Shown: piece after piece, positions 1-4,864 of the stretch
Numbering within the stretch: position 1 is the first letter of the stretch
How the letters are laid out: each line of letters opens with the position of its first letter
Source: Gammaproteobacteria bacterium
GTDB lineage: Bacteria > Pseudomonadota > Gammaproteobacteria > DAOWEP01
Direction: 5' to 3'
Length of the DNA stretch: 8,779 bases
NCBI GenBank assembly: GCA_030638455.1
Contig: DAOWEP010000138.1
Location: 1 to 8,779, forward strand
Made by a program: the position numbers and the translations under genes
Notes under the pieces: model-generated
The model's input: only the letters and a program-made list of their open reading frames with translations
The model's database searches: none
Told to the model about the DNA's origin: nothing

Positions 1-1
1 A

Positions 2-55
2 GAAAAAGCAGTAGAGTTCAAAGATCTGGGTAATGAAATATACATACAAACATGA
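2..55 (+). CDS. 3' end of an unidentified upstream gene (partial)
   Basis: An open frame enters from the left edge and stops at TGA 53-55, encoding the 17-residue tail EKAVEFKDLGNEIYIQT. The other two forward frames stop at positions 13 and 31. A strong intrinsic terminator begins 33 bases after this stop on the same strand, as expected for a gene ending here. The tail is too short to name the protein. The call rests on the open frame and the terminator placement, not on homology. Confidence 0.45.
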   Translation, partial: EKAVEFKDLGNEIYIQT

Positions 56-87
56 TAGTAACAAGATGTAGAAGGGGATTTACTATT

Positions 88-124
88 GCAAACGGCAGCT
101 TTTAAGCTGCCGTTTGCATTTTTG
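88..124 (+). terminator. Intrinsic terminator of the upstream gene
   Basis: A perfect 12-bp inverted repeat, GCAAACGGCAGC (88-99) and GCTGCCGTTTGC (106-117), encloses the loop TTTTAA. It is followed by ATTTTTG, giving a short U tract in the + strand transcript. It lies between the stop at 55 and the next start at 194, so it most likely ends the gene entering from the left. An in-frame TTG at 86 would place this hairpin inside a coding region, which argues against that start for the next gene. Confidence 0.88.
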
Positions 125-193
125 CGTAATGATTTTAAAGGCTTAAACTATAAAGTATTGCTTATTAGCAGGCCCTTACTGAAGAGGCAGACT

Positions 194-787
194 ATGGACG
201 ACAGACTGGAAAATATACTGAAAAATATCAGACAGCTTGAAGATGAGCTTTTGGCAGAGCTGGATAAAAAGAAAAAGGATTTTCTATATGAAGTGCATGA
301 GAAGAGGATTCGCTTTAGCCAGGAGGTCAAGGCGCAACATAAAAAACTATACAAAGGCACACTTCGATATATAGCAGGAATTTCGCTCAGGAATCTGGCT
401 ACGGCACCAGCAATCGGGCTCTGTATGGTGGTCGCTGTTATCATGGATTTGATAATTTCGCTTTATCAGTTTTCCTGTTTTCCTGTGTACGGGATTCCGA
501 AGGTCAGGCGGAGTGAGTATATTGTTGTAGACAGGCAATACTTGAGTTACCTAAATCCGCTTGAAAAAATCAGTTGTACCTTATGTGGGTACTTTAATGG
601 GGTGGTGACCTATGTGCAGGAGGTTGCAGCCCGAACAGAGCAGCATTGGTGCCCTATTAAACATGCCAGAAAGATGATGGCATTGCATAGTCGTTATGAA
701 AAATTTGTTGATTATGGGGATGCGGTTAATTATCGGGGGAGCTTTGAAAAGGTACGAAATTCCTTCGATGATATTCAACAGGATTAG
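194..787 (+). CDS. Conserved-type hypothetical membrane protein with a possible Cys/His metal site
   Basis: 197 residues from ATG 194, preceded by GAAGAGG (181-187) six bases upstream. An upstream TTG at 86 is rejected because it would translate the terminator hairpin. Residues 1-60 are charged and heptad-like, a probable coiled coil. Residues about 72-94 are hydrophobic (one membrane segment). The C-terminal half contains EYIVVDRQYLSYLNPLEK, then a CxxC (C128, C131) and HWCPIKHAR (C153, H157). The spacing C-x2-C-x21-C-x3-H looks like a zinc or other metal site. The wording resembles an uncharacterised proteobacterial protein family I recall but cannot name, and no function can be assigned. 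It appears monocistronic: the upstream gene has its own terminator, and the downstream operon has its own promoters about 140-190 bases beyond the stop. Confidence 0.75.
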   Translation: MDDRLENILKNIRQLEDELLAELDKKKKDFLYEVHEKRIRFSQEVKAQHKKLYKGTLRYIAGISLRNLATAPAIGLCMVVAVIMDLIISLYQFSCFPVYGIPKVRRSEYIVVDRQYLSYLNPLEKISCTLCGYFNGVVTYVQEVAARTEQHWCPIKHARKMMALHSRYEKFVDYGDAVNYRGSFEKVRNSFDDIQQD

Positions 788-924
788 CTGGCGTACGCAT
801 TTCGAAAAGAGTAATTATAAGACTGATTTGTATGCCACTTTAAGGTATACCGACATTGGTTATAGTAGACTCAAGAGCGAAATGCATAAATAATTATATA
901 AATATCAATATATTACAATTGAAA

Positions 925-950
925 TAAACTCCGGCATTCCCTGCCGATAA
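925..950 (+). promoter_or_regulatory. Sigma-28-like promoter P1 (upstream copy)
   Basis: GCCGATAA at 943-950 is a perfect match to the flagellar sigma factor (FliA) -10 consensus. TAAACTCC at 925-932 keeps the TAAA of the -35 consensus TAAAGTTT. The starts of the two boxes are 18 bases apart, against 19 in the textbook E. coli consensus. This copy has the poorer -35 box. It lies 32 bases upstream of a second identical -10 box. Confidence 0.5.
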
Positions 951-954
951 ACAC

Positions 955-982
955 TAAAGTAAATGAGGAATAGTGCCGATAA
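955..982 (+). promoter_or_regulatory. Sigma-28-like promoter P2 for the c-di-GMP operon
   Basis: TAAAGTAA (955-962) and GCCGATAA (975-982) match the FliA consensus TAAAGTTT / GCCGATAA at 14 of 16 positions, with box starts 20 bases apart. Transcription would begin near 988-990, about 30 bases before the riboswitch, so the aptamer would sit at the front of the leader. This predicts co-expression of the operon with late flagellar genes. Confidence 0.7.
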
Positions 983-1018
983 AAGTGTGAAGTAGTTCTG
1001 ATTTTTGTTTTGATATTT

Positions 1019-1116
1019 TTTGTTTTGATAAAGGGCAACCCCTCCCGAAAGGTTGGGGGCGCAAAATCACCGGTCTAAGGGGCAACGCCCTATGACAGCG
1101 GAATCGCCGAAGCAAA
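1019..1116 (+). ncRNA. Cyclic di-GMP class I riboswitch (GEMM-I)
   Basis: The GEMM-I core is recognisable in order: AAAGGGCAAC (1030-1039), a GAAA-capped hairpin (1039-1058, tetraloop 1047-1050), CGCAAA (1060-1065), CCGGTCTAAG (1070-1079), a second hairpin GGGC/GCCC (1080-1090), and CAGC...CGCCG (1096-1109). P1 can form between TTTGTTTT (1019-1026) and GAAGCAAA (1109-1116), eight pairs with two G-U. Aligned to the Vibrio cholerae Vc2 aptamer, the ligand-contacting G20, A47 and C92 correspond to G1035, A1064 and C1107. Retaining G at position 20 argues for c-di-GMP rather than the cGAMP-selective variants, which carry A. The tetraloop receptor TCTAAG/TATGA is also present. It lies 132 bases upstream of the first gene of the operon, which encodes c-di-GMP-related proteins. 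Confidence 0.9.
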
Positions 1117-1248
1117 TAAGTAATGGTCTACACTGACTTCAAGTCGAATTCATGGCCTTGCTTTTCTGTATCCCAGGTTCTCTGTCTCTATTTCTCCGGT
1201 GCTGTTGCCATTATCTCTTAAGCTTCTTGAGGTTAAGGGGGTTTTGCA
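1117..1248 (+). promoter_or_regulatory. Leader between aptamer and start codon: probable expression platform
   Basis: There is no intrinsic terminator with a U tract between the aptamer and the ATG at 1249, so control is more likely at translation. The ribosome binding site AAGGGGG (1235-1241) lies seven bases before the ATG. CTCTTAA (1215-1221) can pair with TTAAGGG (1233-1239), burying it. An alternative 6-bp hairpin CTTAAG/CTTGAG (1217-1222 and 1226-1231) would free it. GTTGCC (1204-1209) can also pair with the aptamer's conserved GGCAAC (1034-1039). These pairings are visible; their use is inferred. Confidence 0.45.
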
Positions 1249-1620
1249 ATGTCACGTTCTGCTAATATTTTAGTTGTGGACGATTCAGAATCTATGCGAA
1301 TGGCCATCAAGAAGACATTAAAGAGTGCCGGCTATAAGGTTACCGAGGCTGAGAACGGAAAAGTAGCGTTGTTGCTGGCACAGGAAAGCCAGTTTGATCT
1401 GGTGATTACGGATATCCAAATGCCTGTTATGGGTGGGATTGAATTTATCAAGGAATTGCGTGATTCAAGCCAGTACCAATCTACCCCTGTAATGACATTG
1501 GCAATATCAATAAGTTCTCAGGAAATAAGTGAACTTAGAAGTGCTAACATTATGTTTCCTGATTCCGGGACGGACATGTTGGTTAGTCCGATCGAGTGTA
1601 TAATTGATTCAATACACTAA
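1249..1620 (+). CDS. Stand-alone CheY-like receiver protein with degenerate switch residues
   Basis: 123 residues, a single response-regulator receiver domain with no output domain. The ribosome binding site AAGGGGG lies seven bases before the ATG. The acidic pocket (D11, D12) and phosphoacceptor D55 (in VITDIQMPV) are present, and the N-terminal half (ILVVDDSESMR) is a normal CheY-like sequence. The C-terminal half is eroded. Where the family has the switch Thr/Ser after beta-4 (MLT), this protein has Ala85. Where it has the near-invariant Lys of the beta-5 KP motif, it has Ser113 (LVSP). The usual GA.G.l.KP stretch reads PDSGTDMLVSP. It may accept phosphate but is unlikely to switch normally. 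Its place upstream of an HPt-containing protein suggests a phosphorelay partner, or a binding partner that no longer signals by phosphorylation. It shares the riboswitch leader with the next gene. Confidence 0.92.
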   Translation: MSRSANILVVDDSESMRMAIKKTLKSAGYKVTEAENGKVALLLAQESQFDLVITDIQMPVMGGIEFIKELRDSSQYQSTPVMTLAISISSQEISELRSANIMFPDSGTDMLVSPIECIIDSIH

Positions 1621-1702
1621 ACAGGTAATTAAAAGAAGGAAAGAGTTTCCGAGAACAACAAGCGCTATTTATCGCTTTCAATAATAGTTGAGACTTATAC
1701 AT

Positions 1703-2857
1703 ATGAATATGACCGAGATACCAGAGAAATATAACGCAGAGCTCCTGGAAAATTTCGTTGATGAATCAAGAGAAGCGTTTGATGAGATTGAATCGATCCT
1801 GGTCAGGTTTGAGCATGAAAAAGTTGATGACGATCTTCTCAATATATTTATTCACAGGCTCCATTCAATAACATCAATCCTTGGTATAGGCGGATATGAT
1901 GAGGCTGCTGCATTTTGTAAGAGTATACTGGCAATTCTTGAAGATATTAAAATCGGAACATTTCCTTTTAGCGAAAAGCTAAATGACATCATCATGATGT
2001 CTATCGATCATTTACGGAGGGCAACGGAAGAGATTTTCACGGGGAAACCTCTAGTTGATGACCATCTTGATCTTGTCAAACAGGCATTGGTCGCATTAAG
2101 AGCTGGTGGTGACGCTGATCTTGATAGCAGGATTATGGAAGCATCGAATGCCATTTATCTTGAAATACAGGAAGACCAGAGTGTTTTTGTCGAACCTCCG
2201 GTAAATAAAGATTCTGAAATAGATTTGTCCTCGGTTGTGGCGACTACGCAGTCTACAGATATGTCCTACTTTAGAGATCTTATGTGCAAGATAGAGGAAT
2301 GTAATCCGAACTGGATAGGTCGAGGTGACAAGATATTAAACCTTTGTATGTCTATGAATAGAGAGGCAGGATATCCGATTAATGCAAGACAACTTGAGGC
2401 CGCTGTATTAATGCATGATTTTGGCATGACCTTTTTGTCTTCTTCGCCTTTAAATAAAGAAGGTGAACTAAATGAGTTGGAACGAAGAAAAATGCAGGAG
2501 CACCCTTTGCTGGGTGCTGAACTACTTTACCGGATAGGCAATTGGGATGAAGCTGCCAAGATGGTTATGCAGCACCATGAAAGGGAAGATGGTCTGGGGT
2601 ATCCGGAGAAGATAAGCGGTAGCTCAATATGTGATGGCGCAAAAATTCTGGCGATAGCAGATACTCTGGTAGCGATGACGATCAAACAATCTTATCGAGA
2701 TTACAGGCGACCGGTCATGCGTGCGATCATAGAAATCAATTCTTGCAAAGGGGTGCAGTTTTCAGAATATTGGGTAGATATTTTCAATACAGTTATAAAG
2801 TCTTACAAAAAAATAATAGTTGATAAGGAGGAATATCAGATGCTTGTAGCGGGCTAA
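1703..2857 (+). CDS. HPt-HD-GYP fusion protein, putative c-di-GMP phosphodiesterase
   Basis: 384 residues from ATG 1703. A TTG at 1688 is also open, and both have a weak ribosome binding site. Residues about 10-85 resemble the histidine phosphotransfer domain of CheA (ENFVDESREAFDEIE..., then IHRLHSITSILG), with H54 the likely phosphorylated His. Residues about 190-365 are an HD-GYP domain. HD (H238, D239), EHPLLG (H267), HHEREDGLGYP (H291, H292, with GYP at 299-301) and the late Asp of AIADTL (D320) are all present. Two deviations stand out: the Lys after HDxG is Met242, and the usual first His ligand region reads GRGDKI. HD-GYP proteins hydrolyse c-di-GMP to pGpG or GMP. Whether this one is active is open, since metal ligands remain but the Lys is gone. 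No signal peptide or membrane segment is seen, so it should be cytoplasmic. It is the second gene of the riboswitch operon, 82 bases after the receiver gene. Confidence 0.88.
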   Translation: MNMTEIPEKYNAELLENFVDESREAFDEIESILVRFEHEKVDDDLLNIFIHRLHSITSILGIGGYDEAAAFCKSILAILEDIKIGTFPFSEKLNDIIMMSIDHLRRATEEIFTGKPLVDDHLDLVKQALVALRAGGDADLDSRIMEASNAIYLEIQEDQSVFVEPPVNKDSEIDLSSVVATTQSTDMSYFRDLMCKIEECNPNWIGRGDKILNLCMSMNREAGYPINARQLEAAVLMHDFGMTFLSSSPLNKEGELNELERRKMQEHPLLGAELLYRIGNWDEAAKMVMQHHEREDGLGYPEKISGSSICDGAKILAIADTLVAMTIKQSYRDYRRPVMRAIIEINSCKGVQFSEYWVDIFNTVIKSYKKIIVDKEEYQMLVAG

Positions 2858-2858
2858 C

Positions 2859-2879
2859 GCTCTATCAGAGTGATAAAGC
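2859..2879. repeat. Hairpin between convergent genes
   Basis: GCTCTATCA (2859-2867) and TGATAAAGC (2871-2879) form an eight-pair stem with one C-A mismatch and the loop GAG. It sits between the stop of the HD-GYP gene (2857) and the stop of the convergent TetR gene (2881). There is no U tract on either strand, so it is at most a weak or Rho-assisted transcript end. Confidence 0.4.
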
Positions 2880-2880
2880 A

Positions 2881-3501
2881 TCAGGATATGTTTGTATGCT
2901 GTTGGTAACCGATAGCAACAAGAAAAAGGCCTGTCAGGGTGGTTACGAGGGTTTGTAAATCAATCTCTCGATAACGGTCAGAATGATATATACATTTTGC
3001 ATATAAGGCCTCCCGGATCATCCCCTGAAACATAAGACTTGCCACCTTGGGATTGATGTTGGCCACCTTCTCTTTAGGCATCAATTCCTGCATGTTGAAT
3101 TCAATATAATCTGTAAACGACCTCCAGCGGTTTTCAAAAAACTGTTTTGTTACCGCACTACCTTCCAGCACACTGTGCATTTCCATTTTTAGGTAGTCCG
3201 GGTCTTTCGCAATACTTTCTACATAAACCCTGGTCATGGCCTCAAGCACTCGTGCAAAGTCCATTGGTTGCTGTACAACTGCCTCAACATAACTTTCGCG
3301 TTTACATGAAATTTCATCCAGTACTGCTTCATACAGCGCTTCCTTGGAATCGAAATGTTTGTACAGGACAGCAGGGCTGACCCCCAGGCGTTGTGCAATT
3401 TCGTCCACCGAAACACCATGGAATCCCTTGTCAGCAAATAATATCTTTGAAACAGCAAGAATGGATGCTTTGCGTTCAGCTGCTTTCAGGCGCTTGGCCA
3501 T
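2881..3501 (-). CDS. TetR/AcrR family transcriptional regulator
   Basis: 206 residues, a normal length for the family. Residues about 10-58 form the TetR N-terminal DNA-binding domain, with the recognition helix at GVSPAVLYKHFDSKEAL (40-56). The rest is a helical ligand-binding domain with no signature that names the ligand. The start is supported by AAGAGG seven bases before the ATG. It is the second gene of a minus-strand pair, 86 bases after the TusA-family gene. It probably controls that pair: a 14-bp imperfect palindrome lies upstream of the first gene (3878-3891), and a shorter inverted repeat lies in its own leader (3531-3542). Its last codons face the end of the HD-GYP gene. No link with c-di-GMP is shown. 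Confidence 0.92.
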   Translation of the reverse strand: MAKRLKAAERKASILAVSKILFADKGFHGVSVDEIAQRLGVSPAVLYKHFDSKEALYEAVLDEISCKRESYVEAVVQQPMDFARVLEAMTRVYVESIAKDPDYLKMEMHSVLEGSAVTKQFFENRWRSFTDYIEFNMQELMPKEKVANINPKVASLMFQGMIREALYAKCIYHSDRYREIDLQTLVTTLTGLFLVAIGYQQHTNIS

Positions 3502-3530
3502 GTGGTAGCCTCTTTAAGTAATAGATGCAG

Positions 3531-3542
3531 GTAACAGGTTAC
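3531..3542. repeat. Inverted repeat in the tetR leader
   Basis: GTAAC (3531-3535) and GTTAC (3538-3542) are separated by AG. The repeat lies 30 bases upstream of the TetR start codon, within the tusA-tetR gap. It is the sort of short dyad a TetR protein could bind, but it differs from the palindrome upstream of the TusA gene and may be chance. The rest of this gap (3502-3587) holds only the tetR ribosome binding site. Confidence 0.25.
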
Positions 3543-3587
3543 AGGATCAAAACCGTCCGTGGTCTATGAGCCGCGAGTAAAAGAGGA

Positions 3588-3818
3588 CTAGTGCTTTTTA
3601 ATTAAAAATGTAAACTCACTGCCAGCGTCTTCTGATGAAAGTAGCGTATTGCCTGTTTGTTTGCAGAAAGAATCAAAATCTTTTATCGAGCCAGGATCTG
3701 TAGAGATGACTTTTAGTACTTGCCCGGATTCCAGCTCGTTAATAGATTTTTTAGCGCGTAGTATTGGTAATGGGCAGTTTAGCCCCCTTGCATCGAGTTC
3801 AAGATTAAAATCGGTCAT
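3588..3818 (-). CDS. TusA-family sulfur carrier / sulfurtransferase
   Basis: 76 residues from the ATG at 3818-3816. GGAGG (complement of 3827-3831) is eight bases upstream of this start. An in-frame ATG six bases earlier leaves only two bases of spacing, so it is rejected. The family signature is clear: LDARGLNCPLPILRAKK carries the CPxP motif with the persulfide-carrying Cys15. The stretch DPGSIKDFDSFCKQTGNTLL is also typical and contains a second Cys (C52). TusA-like proteins pass sulfane sulfur as a Cys persulfide between partners, in tRNA thiolation or in sulfur oxidation. No tusBCD, dsr or hdr genes are in this window, so the pathway cannot be chosen. It is the first gene of a minus-strand pair with the TetR regulator. 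Confidence 0.93.
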   Translation of the reverse strand: MTDFNLELDARGLNCPLPILRAKKSINELESGQVLKVISTDPGSIKDFDSFCKQTGNTLLSSEDAGSEFTFLIKKH

Positions 3819-3877
3819 GATCATTACCTCCAGGAAATAACAGGCACTTCAGGCCTGGGTAAGGTTAAACAATAATA

Positions 3878-3891
3878 AGTGAACGTTTACT
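3878..3891. promoter_or_regulatory. Probable TetR operator upstream of the tusA-tetR pair
   Basis: AGTGAACGTTTACT is a 14-bp palindrome with six of seven symmetric pairs, a form common for TetR/AcrR operators. It lies 60 bases upstream of the TusA-family start, where it could overlap the promoter of the minus-strand pair. It could also affect the divergent pilZ gene. That it is bound by the neighbouring TetR protein is inferred from position and symmetry alone. Confidence 0.45.
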
Positions 3892-3923
3892 AACTTACTG
3901 TATAAGACTGTTTTTGTCAAGGT

Positions 3924-3937
3924 GATAATATATTATC
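3924..3937. repeat. Perfect 14-bp AT-rich palindrome
   Basis: GATAATATATTATC reads the same on both strands. It is followed at once by a second dyad, AATATAA (3939-3945) with TTATATT (3954-3960). It lies midway between two divergent genes. It may be a binding site for an unknown regulator, but AT-rich DNA yields such symmetry by chance more easily. Confidence 0.35.
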
Positions 3938-4005
3938 TAATATAATCATGATCTTATATTTTTTCCAAAATAATAAAATTATCGAATTAGGTATAAAATT
4001 AAGGG

Positions 4006-4033
4006 TAAATTGATAGGGCATTCATGTCGATAT
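4006..4033 (+). promoter_or_regulatory. Sigma-28-like promoter for the pilZ gene
   Basis: TAAATTGA (4006-4013) and GTCGATAT (4026-4033) resemble the FliA boxes TAAAGTTT and GCCGATAA. The starts are 20 bases apart, the same spacing as the better promoter at 955-982. The -10 box matches six of eight positions. It also forms the left arm of the inverted repeat TCGATAT (4027-4033) / ATATCGA (4045-4051), which may be a regulator site. E. coli ycgR is itself under FliA control, which makes the assignment plausible. Confidence 0.4.
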
Positions 4034-4123
4034 GTAGTCAACAGATATCGATCATTTAAGAATAATAATAAATCTACCTTAAGCTAAATCCTTGAGGGGA
4101 TCTGATTTTACGAAGGGGAATTA

Positions 4124-4792
4124 ATGAAGAATACAGAGTTGAATCTTTCCGTAGGCTCCACAATGCATGTGGATCTGGAGACAGATGGTAACCATGAAAG
4201 TTATCCAGTAACACTGATTGGATATCTGGATGGCAAGAGTCTGTTAGTAACCATGCCACAACATGATGGATCACCATTGCAGCTTGATGATGGTAGTGGT
4301 TTTATCGTGCGTTATACCAGTGGTGATTCAAACTATGCCTTTGAGAGCACGGTAATACAAACCAGCCTCAAGCCATATCCTCATCTTCACTTAAAATATC
4401 CCGAAGGAGTACAAGGAGTGATGTTGCGTAGTGGCATCCGCGTACCACTGGAGAATCTCGCCATTATGCTGATGATGACAGACGGCGAGAAAAAGATTTC
4501 GGTGGCAATGACGGATATCAGCCTTAGTGGGGCAAGACTGGTAGCTCCGTCGCATATAGGTATGGTAGGTGATGAATTTGCAATAGAAATGCCGACTTCC
4601 CCTGAAGTCTGTGCCCAGGGAGTGGTGCTGCCATGTGTAATAAGGTATATACGTGAAGAGAAAAGCGCAACATCAAGATCGAAGCGAATTATTCATCATG
4701 GTGTGGAGTTCAGAGAACTCGAGAAACAGGCCCACAGGTTTGTAGAACGGTTTATTAAGGATCAGGTTTCCCAACAGAGGGGAAGTGATTAG
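4124..4792 (+). CDS. YcgR-like flagellar brake protein (PilZN-PilZ), c-di-GMP receptor
   Basis: 222 residues, close to the usual YcgR length. The ATG follows GAAGGGG by five bases. Residues about 7-95 resemble the YcgR N-terminal domain (LSVGSTMHVDLE, LIGYLDGKSLLVTMP, FIVRYTSG, HLHLKYPEGVQ). The PilZ domain follows, with both c-di-GMP-binding motifs intact: RxxxR (R102, R106 in LRSGIRV) and DxSxxG (D131, S133, G136 in DISLSGARL). Proteins of this type bind c-di-GMP and act on the flagellar motor to slow swimming. No membrane segment or signal peptide is seen. It appears monocistronic, with its own promoter candidate and a strong terminator directly after it. It is a likely effector for the c-di-GMP pool influenced by the riboswitch operon, but no physical link is shown. 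Confidence 0.92.
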   Translation: MKNTELNLSVGSTMHVDLETDGNHESYPVTLIGYLDGKSLLVTMPQHDGSPLQLDDGSGFIVRYTSGDSNYAFESTVIQTSLKPYPHLHLKYPEGVQGVMLRSGIRVPLENLAIMLMMTDGEKKISVAMTDISLSGARLVAPSHIGMVGDEFAIEMPTSPEVCAQGVVLPCVIRYIREEKSATSRSKRIIHHGVEFRELEKQAHRFVERFIKDQVSQQRGSD

Positions 4793-4823
4793 ATCCCTGA
4801 TTACCAGTTGAAGAATGAATTCC

Positions 4824-4853
4824 CCGGGCTCTGATTCCAGAGCCCGGTTATTT
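4824..4853 (+). terminator. Intrinsic terminator between pilZ gene and convergent topA
   Basis: A perfect 10-bp GC-rich stem, CCGGGCTCTG (4824-4833) and CAGAGCCCGG (4838-4847), has the loop ATTC. It is followed by TTATTT on the + strand. It starts 31 bases after the stop of the PilZ gene. The minus-strand side has no U tract, so it mainly serves the PilZ gene, though it may also slow transcription coming from topA. Confidence 0.85.
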
Positions 4854-4864
4854 AGTGATCCATT

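Larger units (their letters stand above)
788..1018. other. Intergenic region upstream of the riboswitch
   Basis: No credible gene lies here. Positions 788-920 are AT-rich and hold one 8-bp inverted repeat, GCATTTCG (797-804) with CGAAATGC (878-885), of unknown meaning. No clear terminator follows the gene ending at 787. From 925 the region contains two sigma-28-like promoters, listed separately. A 14-bp tandem repeat begins at 1002 and runs into the riboswitch. Confidence 0.6.
3819..4123. other. AT-rich divergent regulatory region between tusA-like and pilZ genes
   Basis: No gene is seen in these 305 bases. The left part (3819-3900) holds the tusA ribosome binding site, a small hairpin CAGGC/GCCTG (3841-3857) and the probable TetR operator. 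The centre (3900-4000) is strongly AT-rich and holds two dyads, a perfect 14-bp palindrome at 3924-3937 and AATATAA/TTATATT at 3939-3960. The right part holds a sigma-28-like promoter (4006-4033) and the pilZ ribosome binding site GAAGGGG (4112-4118). Confidence 0.7.

Noticed and set aside
86..193. N-terminal extension of the first full gene from TTG 86
   Set aside because: It would translate the intrinsic terminator hairpin at 88-124. ATG 194 has its own ribosome binding site.
696..893. 65-codon + strand frame overlapping the end of the gene at 194-787
   Set aside because: It overlaps the real gene in another frame, has no recognisable motif and runs into AT-rich intergenic DNA.
1638..1677. 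Small hairpins GGAAA/TTTCC and AAGCG/CGCTT between the receiver and HPt-HD-GYP genes
   Set aside because: The stems are only five pairs and have no U tract, so they are too weak to call a terminator.
2825..2857. Strong ribosome binding site AAGGAGG followed by an ATG at 2840 inside the HD-GYP gene
   Set aside because: It would encode only five residues in the same frame as the parent gene. The purine-rich stretch simply encodes Lys-Glu-Glu.
3147..3380. + strand 77-codon frame
   Set aside because: It is antisense to the clearly coding TetR gene, with no ribosome binding site or domain.
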